This document shows positions 59,152 through 64,000 of a stretch of 64,000 bases of DNA, one piece after another (within the stretch, counting starts at the first letter, position 1; each line of letters opens with the position of its first letter). Made by a program: the position numbers and the translations under genes. The notes beneath the pieces are model-generated. The model did no database searches. It was not told the DNA's origin and worked only from the letters and a program-made list of their open reading frames with translations. The stretch lies in the NCBI GenBank assembly GCA_964434165.1, contig CAYSUS010000007.1, positions 1 through 64,000 on the forward strand. The letters run 5' to 3'. The stretch comes from CAYSUS01 sp964434165 (GTDB lineage Bacteria; Planctomycetota; Planctomycetia; Pirellulales; Thermoguttaceae).

Positions 59152-60462
59152 ATGAAACGCCCGTTCCTGCGGAATCGTCGTCGGCCGACTCGTCCGTGGA
59201 TTGGCCGGACGAGTCCGGCGGGGTCATCGCACTTGCTGCGTCTGGCGAAGCCGGCTCGGGGCTGCGCGATCGCGTTGGCCGGGGTGCTCGTCGCCGGCTG
59301 CCACCCGCCCGCCGATCTGGAGCCGTATCCCCTGCCCCCTCCGACGGTCGGAGTGGAGCAACCGCGCAAGGCCGACTTCGAGGACTTCGCTGAGCTGATC
59401 GGGCGCGTCGAGGCTTCCGCCCGCGTGGAAATCCGCGCGCAGGTCGAGGGCGCGCTGTTGAGCGTCAAGGACAAGAGCGGCGGCCAGGAGGATGACTTCG
59501 TCGAGGGATCGCAGGTCGCGAAGGGCGACCTGCTGTTCGTTATCGAGTCGGCGCGTTGCGAGGCGCGACTCCATGCGGCCGAGGCGGCAAGGGCCCTGGC
59601 TGAGGCCCGGGTCGCGCACCGCCAGCAGCAGTGCGACCGAATCGTCCGAGAGATCGACGGCCAGGAGACGGATGCCGAGAAAGCGGCCGAGACCCAGGCC
59701 GCGCTGGCCGTCGCCCGGGCGGAGCTCCTTGCCGCTCGGGCCGAGGTCGAGCGGGCACAGGCTGACCTCGCCCTGACGGAGATCCGCGCGCCGATCGCCG
59801 GCGTGGTCGGACGGCGCCTGGCCCATCCCGGCGACGTTGTGGCCGCGGGTGAGAATACCCTGTTGACCACGATTACCGTCCTCGATCCGGTTCACGTGGA
59901 TTGCGAGGCCGAAGAAGAGGTCTTCTCCCGCCTTGTTCGCCATGCGTCGAAGCAGGGCGGGGCTTCGTCCATCAAGGTCCGTCTGGGATCGCTGGCCGAG
60001 CAGGGCTTCCCCGTGGAAGCGAAGCTCGGTTGGCTCGACGACCACATCGACCCGGTAACCCGCCGCGCCACGGTGCGGGTCGTCTGTCGCAATGCGGATC
60101 GCGTCTTCCGTCCGGGGCAGCGCCTGCGGGTCCGCGTGCCACTGGGGATCGTCCACGATGCGATCCTCGTGGACAGCCGGGCGATTCGGCACGACGCCCG
60201 GGGCAAGTACCTGCTCGTGCTGGGAGAAGGCGGAATCGTCGAGCAGCGCCGCGCCGGGCCGGCCACACGCGTTCGAGGATCGCGGGCCGTCCTTTCCCTG
60301 TACGATCCGGAGGCCGGGACGGGCCTGCGGCCGGACGACCTTTGCATCGTGGAAGGATTCCACCGGGCCCGGCCGGGCCTGCCCGTCCTGGTTGAATCGA
60401 GCCAGGGAGGTACCGACCGCGAGAAGGAACCCACCGAGGCCGACGCGGACCGGCGGAAGTGA
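59152..60462 (+). CDS. RND efflux periplasmic adaptor lipoprotein
   Basis: The 436-residue protein links an RND pump to an outer-membrane channel. A lipobox LVAGC puts a lipidated cysteine at residue 50 after a long basic n-region, so lipoprotein export is likely. The HlyD/AcrA core shows a lipoyl-type half (ASARVEIRAQVEGALLSVKD), an alpha-helical hairpin (EAARALAEARVAHRQQQCDR, AEKAAETQAALAVARAELLA) and a return half (RAPIAGVVGRRLAHPGDVVA). A beta-barrel domain follows (VEAKLGWLDDHIDPVTRRAT, GQRLRVRVPLGIVHDAILVD). The start codon is uncertain; the ATG at 59152 has no clear ribosome-binding site. It precedes the RND permease by 36 bases. Confidence 0.88.
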   Translation: MKRPFLRNRRRPTRPWIGRTSPAGSSHLLRLAKPARGCAIALAGVLVAGCHPPADLEPYPLPPPTVGVEQPRKADFEDFAELIGRVEASARVEIRAQVEGALLSVKDKSGGQEDDFVEGSQVAKGDLLFVIESARCEARLHAAEAARALAEARVAHRQQQCDRIVREIDGQETDAEKAAETQAALAVARAELLAARAEVERAQADLALTEIRAPIAGVVGRRLAHPGDVVAAGENTLLTTITVLDPVHVDCEAEEEVFSRLVRHASKQGGASSIKVRLGSLAEQGFPVEAKLGWLDDHIDPVTRRATVRVVCRNADRVFRPGQRLRVRVPLGIVHDAILVDSRAIRHDARGKYLLVLGEGGIVEQRRAGPATRVRGSRAVLSLYDPEAGTGLRPDDLCIVEGFHRARPGLPVLVESSQGGTDREKEPTEADADRRK

Positions 60463-60498
60463 CCGGGCGCGGGAGTCAGTCCGCAGGGAGTCCGAAGC

Positions 60499-63400
60499 AT
60501 GCTCACGGGGTTCATTCAGTTCTTCACGGGCCGTCCGGTGGTTGCGTCCGTGCTGGCTCTGGCGACGGCCATCGTCGGGGCGTGGGCGGTTGTGTGGATC
60601 CCTCGCGAGCACCTCCCGGCTGCGGCCCGGACGACGGTGGTCGTCACCACGGGGTGGCCCGGCGCGAGCGCCCGCGCCGTCCGCGATTCAGTGGCAGTTC
60701 CCGTGGAGGAGGTCCTGGCCGACCTGAGAACCGAAGCGCAGCCCAGCCCCGAATCCATCGTCTCGGCGCTCGTCGAGCGGGTTGCTTCGGCGGGCGCCTC
60801 GGCCGTGCCACAGGACGGCAGGGTTCTGCCGGATTCCCGCCCGGTGTCCTTCTCTTCGGTTTGCTCGAGCGACGGGCGTTACGTGCTGACCCTCGCCTTC
60901 CCGGTTGGGGCGGACGGGCGAGAGGCCGCCGCCCTGGTCCGCCAGCGACTGAGCAGCGTGCTTCCCAGGCTGCCCGAGGCCGTCCAGCGCGAGGGGCTCG
61001 AAACGAGGGCGCGATCCACGAGCCCCCTGCTGATCGTCAACCTCACGTCCCCGGACGGCGTGTTCGACCGCGGCCAGCTCGAGGATCTCGCGGCGGCCGA
61101 GGTCGTGGACGCGCTCCGCGGTCTGCCTGGGGTCGGCATGGTCGAAGTGCTTGGCGCCGGGGACCCGGACCTGCAAATCGGGCTCGATCCGCGGCGGCTC
61201 AGCGAGCGAAGCCTCACCGTGGCTGATGTCGTTCAAGCCCTGCGGGAAGCCCAACAGCCGCTGACGGCCGGCCGGTTCGCCCCCGCCGGAAGCGGCGGTG
61301 AGCCGCCGTTCTGTCTGACGGTGAGCACACTGGATCGCGCGTCGGATGCTGCCCGCGTTTCGGAAACGGTCGTGGGCGTGGATGGGGAGGGACGCCGCGT
61401 CCATTTGCACGAGGTGGCGGACGTGCAATGCACCGCCGCTTCGCCCGACTGGAGTGCCTCGCTCGATCGACGCCCTGCGGCGGCCGTGGCCGTCTATGCG
61501 GAGCCGGGGGCGAACGGGCCGCGTCTGGCATCCCAAGTCCGTTCCGCCGTGGCGACCCTCTCCGAGTCGCTTCCCGAGGGGCTCCACTACGCCATCTCGC
61601 ACGACACGACGCGGTTCGAGGCCGCCGCGATGCGCGATCTGGCCCGTGGCCTCCTGCTGGCAGGCGTGCTGTTGTTCGTGACGCTGTGGGCGATCCTCAG
61701 GGGGCTTGCTCCGGCCCTGATCGCGTTGACCCCGTCCGTGGCCGGATCGCTGGCGGGCCTGGCCGCGATGCTGGCGGTGGGGGCCTCGGCGAACACGCTC
61801 TCGCTCTTGGGGCTGGTCTTCGCGGCCGGCCTGGTCTCGGCCGACGCAGCCATCATCGTGGACTCGGCGCGGCGGCTCACGCAGCGCGAGTTCCTCCACC
61901 CCTTGGAATCGGCAGCTCAGTCGGCATCGCGCGGTGCCCCCATGCTGATTGCGGGCACTTTGGCAATCCTGGCGGTTCTCGCTCCGTGCGCGGCGCTGGG
62001 AGGCACGGCGGGCGGACTGTGCCGTGCGCTGGCGCTGCCCTTCGCGGCCGCAGCCGGGCCGTCTGCGATCCTCGCGATCTCGGTCGTGCCGGCTTTCTGC
62101 GGCCTACTCCCTAGCCTTCCGCCTGCCAGACCAGGCCGGCTTGCACGGATCGTGGCGTACCTCTCGGCGAAGTCGTCCGTGTTTCACACGGGGGTGGTCG
62201 GGCTTCTCACGCACCGCGCCGCCATCGGCGTTCTGTTGATCGTGGGCGTCGTGGGACTGGTCGCCTCTCAGTGGCGTCAAGTTCCGGCGGGCTTCGTCCC
62301 CGCGGAGGACCGCGGCTTCCTCATCGTCGAGGTGCTGCTTCCCGAAGGCGCGTCCTCGGCCCGGACCCGCGAGGTCATGGACGAGGTCGCCCGGCGTCTC
62401 CTCGCCGAGTCGGGAATCGCACACGTGGTGTCGGTCTCGGGCTACTCCGCCACCGATCAGGTCCGACTGCCGAATCTGGGTACCTGTTATGCCACGTTGG
62501 CCCCCTGGGAGCGGCGCGTCGGCCGGGCCTCGAGCTCCGCAGCCATCATCCGCCGCGTCCAGGCGACATTGAACGGGATCCGCGAGGGCCGTTGCGTTGC
62601 CCGCATGCCGCCGGACATCCCCGACCTGGGAACGACCGGCGGATTCGAGATGCGGCTGTGCGGCTCGAGGACGACGGGACCAGAGCAGATCGAGGCGATC
62701 GCCGACGACTTTTCCGCCGAAGCCAGCCGGCTCTCCGCCCTCGCCCAGGTGGGGCACTCCTTCGGCGCGTCGAGTCCGCAGTTGGGCCTGGAGATCGACT
62801 TCGCCGGGGCCCGGGAGCTTGGCGTTGCGCCCGACGCCTTGCGCGCGACGATTCAGGCGTCGCTCGGCTCGACGGAGGTCGGCCGGTTCGTGGCCGGGGG
62901 CCGGACCGGCAGGATTCGAGTGCACGCATCGCGCCAATTCCGCAGCGGGCCCGAGGACCTGCATTGGCTCGAGGTCCGCGATCGCAACGGCAAGCCGGTA
63001 CCCGCCAGCGCGCTGGTCGCGTGGCGCGACACGGCAGGACCCGACGCCATCTATCGCTACAACGGGCGGCCTGCGGCGATTCTCCGCGGCACGGCCGAAG
63101 CGGGAATCGCCTCGGGCGAGGCCATCGAGCTGGCGGAGTACGTGGCAGGACGCGTGCTGCCGCCCGACTTGGCCGTGGCCTGGGTCGGCCTGGCAGGGGA
63201 GCAGCGTCAGGCCGCGGGCCGGCCTTTAGCGGTCCTGGCAGCGGCCGCTCTTCTGGCCTACCTCGTCGCGGCTGTCGGGCTCCACTCCATGTCCGCGCCG
63301 ATCGCCGCAGTTCTCGCCGCGCCGGGAGCGGTGCTGGGTGGCGTGGCTGCCGTGTGGCTGGGGCCCGGCCAGCTCGATGTGTTCTCGCAGATCGGCCTGC

Positions 63401-64000
63401 TGCTATTGGTGGGCGTGGCCGTGAAGACAGCACTACCCCTGCTGGCCACGGCGCGGAGGTATCGCGCCGTCGGCTACTCGATCCCCGGCGCCGCCACCGA
63501 GGCGTCGCAGCAGTGCGCACGGGGCATGCTGGTGCAAGGGGCGTGCCTGGCGGTGGTCGCGGCGGGCGTGATGACGAGTTGGGGGCCGGGCGCGGTGGGG
63601 CGCGCCGCCGCGGCCGGCGTTGTCTGTGGCGGGGCCGGAGCCGTGACGATCCAGGGCCTGTTCCTTCTGCCCGTGCTTTTCGTCGTCGCCCAATGGCTCG
63701 GCGAGGCGGTCGCGGCCCGCCGCGACCGCTCGCTGCGCGAGGATCTGCGTGCGCTCATTGAGGGACTTCAGTTGCGGGCGTTCATCAGGGCCCTCATGGA
63801 GGCCCTCTTCGGGTACGGCCGGAAGAAGGGACTCGACCGGGTCCACATCGTCACGGTCACCGGCACCATCTCGCCGGAGAAAGCCGGCACAACTCTGCCG
63901 CACGAGCACGTGCTCACCGATCCGATCGGGGCCGCCGCCGTCAGCCCGGACCGCTACCAGGCCTCGGAGGTCTTCCTCCGCATGCTCGACGTACTCACCC
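60499..64000 (+). CDS. RND efflux permease fused to a phosphotriesterase-like domain (partial)
   Basis: The frame opens at 60499 and stays open to the window edge (1,167 codons visible). Residues 1-1075 are an RND transporter with a first TM (residues about 12-30), two large periplasmic loops and the TM4 segment GLVSADAAIIVDSARR (444-459). Here AcrB Asp407 is Ala448 and Asp408 is Asp449; Lys976 matches AcrB Lys940. After the last TM (FLLPVLFVVAQWLG) a 40-residue charged linker leads, with no stop, to VHIVTVTGTISPEKAGTTLP then HEHVLTD (His1135, His1137). That is the N-terminal metal-binding motif of phosphotriesterase-family amidohydrolases. The domain would be cytoplasmic. The fusion, a lost stop or an assembly error all fit. 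Confidence 0.78.
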   Translation, partial: MLTGFIQFFTGRPVVASVLALATAIVGAWAVVWIPREHLPAAARTTVVVTTGWPGASARAVRDSVAVPVEEVLADLRTEAQPSPESIVSALVERVASAGASAVPQDGRVLPDSRPVSFSSVCSSDGRYVLTLAFPVGADGREAAALVRQRLSSVLPRLPEAVQREGLETRARSTSPLLIVNLTSPDGVFDRGQLEDLAAAEVVDALRGLPGVGMVEVLGAGDPDLQIGLDPRRLSERSLTVADVVQALREAQQPLTAGRFAPAGSGGEPPFCLTVSTLDRASDAARVSETVVGVDGEGRRVHLHEVADVQCTAASPDWSASLDRRPAAAVAVYAEPGANGPRLASQVRSAVATLSESLPEGLHYAISHDTTRFEAAAMRDLARGLLLAGVLLFVTLWAILRGLAPALIALTPSVAGSLAGLAAMLAVGASANTLSLLGLVFAAGLVSADAAIIVDSARRLTQREFLHPLESAAQSASRGAPMLIAGTLAILAVLAPCAALGGTAGGLCRALALPFAAAAGPSAILAISVVPAFCGLLPSLPPARPGRLARIVAYLSAKSSVFHTGVVGLLTHRAAIGVLLIVGVVGLVASQWRQVPAGFVPAEDRGFLIVEVLLPEGASSARTREVMDEVARRLLAESGIAHVVSVSGYSATDQVRLPNLGTCYATLAPWERRVGRASSSAAIIRRVQATLNGIREGRCVARMPPDIPDLGTTGGFEMRLCGSRTTGPEQIEAIADDFSAEASRLSALAQVGHSFGASSPQLGLEIDFAGARELGVAPDALRATIQASLGSTEVGRFVAGGRTGRIRVHASRQFRSGPEDLHWLEVRDRNGKPVPASALVAWRDTAGPDAIYRYNGRPAAILRGTAEAGIASGEAIELAEYVAGRVLPPDLAVAWVGLAGEQRQAAGRPLAVLAAAALLAYLVAAVGLHSMSAPIAAVLAAPGAVLGGVAAVWLGPGQLDVFSQIGLLLLVGVAVKTALPLLATARRYRAVGYSIPGAATEASQQCARGMLVQGACLAVVAAGVMTSWGPGAVGRAAAAGVVCGGAGAVTIQGLFLLPVLFVVAQWLGEAVAARRDRSLREDLRALIEGLQLRAFIRALMEALFGYGRKKGLDRVHIVTVTGTISPEKAGTTLPHEHVLTDPIGAAAVSPDRYQASEVFLRMLDVLT

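Overview
The window is GC-rich chromosomal DNA that reads as a planctomycete (Planctomycetota). The evidence is the combination of a BBP7-type outer-membrane barrel gene, a PEP-CTERM protein, a Tat-exported Gfo/Idh/MocA oxidoreductase, a four-ATPase fused UvrA, a FolK-deoxynucleoside kinase fusion, a Tad locus with short pilins, and a dispersed repeat whose spurious translation contains ETRSVSEG, a peptide common in planctomycete genomes. I see no rRNA, tRNA, CRISPR array, transposase or prophage. Order or family cannot be fixed from this window.

Layout. 1-7.6 kb (minus): a CHASE-PAS-PAS sensor cut by the window edge, korAB for a 2-oxoacid:ferredoxin oxidoreductase, a conserved protein and a Tat oxidoreductase. 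7.6-9.7 kb (plus): rsmG and an AraC/GyrI regulator, with a PIN-domain remnant before them. 9.9-16.7 kb (minus): two very large secreted glycosidase-like proteins. 16.9-20.2 kb (minus): folK-dNK, panC and lgt with an inserted PDZ-like domain. 20.7-25.9 kb: a secreted aromatic-rich protein, a sigma-54 activator, a multipass membrane protein and a PEP-CTERM protein with a clear terminator. 26.3-34.2 kb (plus): a Tad pilus locus with four tandem pilins, prepilin peptidase, CpaB, CpaF, TadB and TadC. Two sigma-54-type promoters precede pilins 1 and 2. 34.3-50.9 kb: a SEC-C/TPR protein, the BBP7 barrel, giant uvrA, trkH, a secreted protein and a B12-type radical SAM protein. 50.9-53.7 kb: a two-gene operon for a CsrA-DHp-receiver fusion and a lone receiver, then a zinc alcohol dehydrogenase. 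54-58.8 kb (plus): DUF58, transglutaminase-like and MoxR genes. 59.1-64 kb (plus): an RND efflux adaptor lipoprotein and an RND permease whose frame continues, without a stop, into a phosphotriesterase-like start at the window edge.

How they work together. The activator at 21.6 kb lacks receiver phosphorylation residues but keeps GAFTGA, and the pilin genes 3-4 kb away carry -24/-12 promoters, so it is a reasonable candidate regulator of the Tad pilus. The most unusual items are the CsrA fusion, which could tie an RNA-binding regulator to a phosphorelay, and the RND-phosphotriesterase fusion. Others are the Lgt-PDZ protein, the transglutaminase-like protein without its catalytic cysteine, and a REP-like palindrome inside the uvrA coding sequence.
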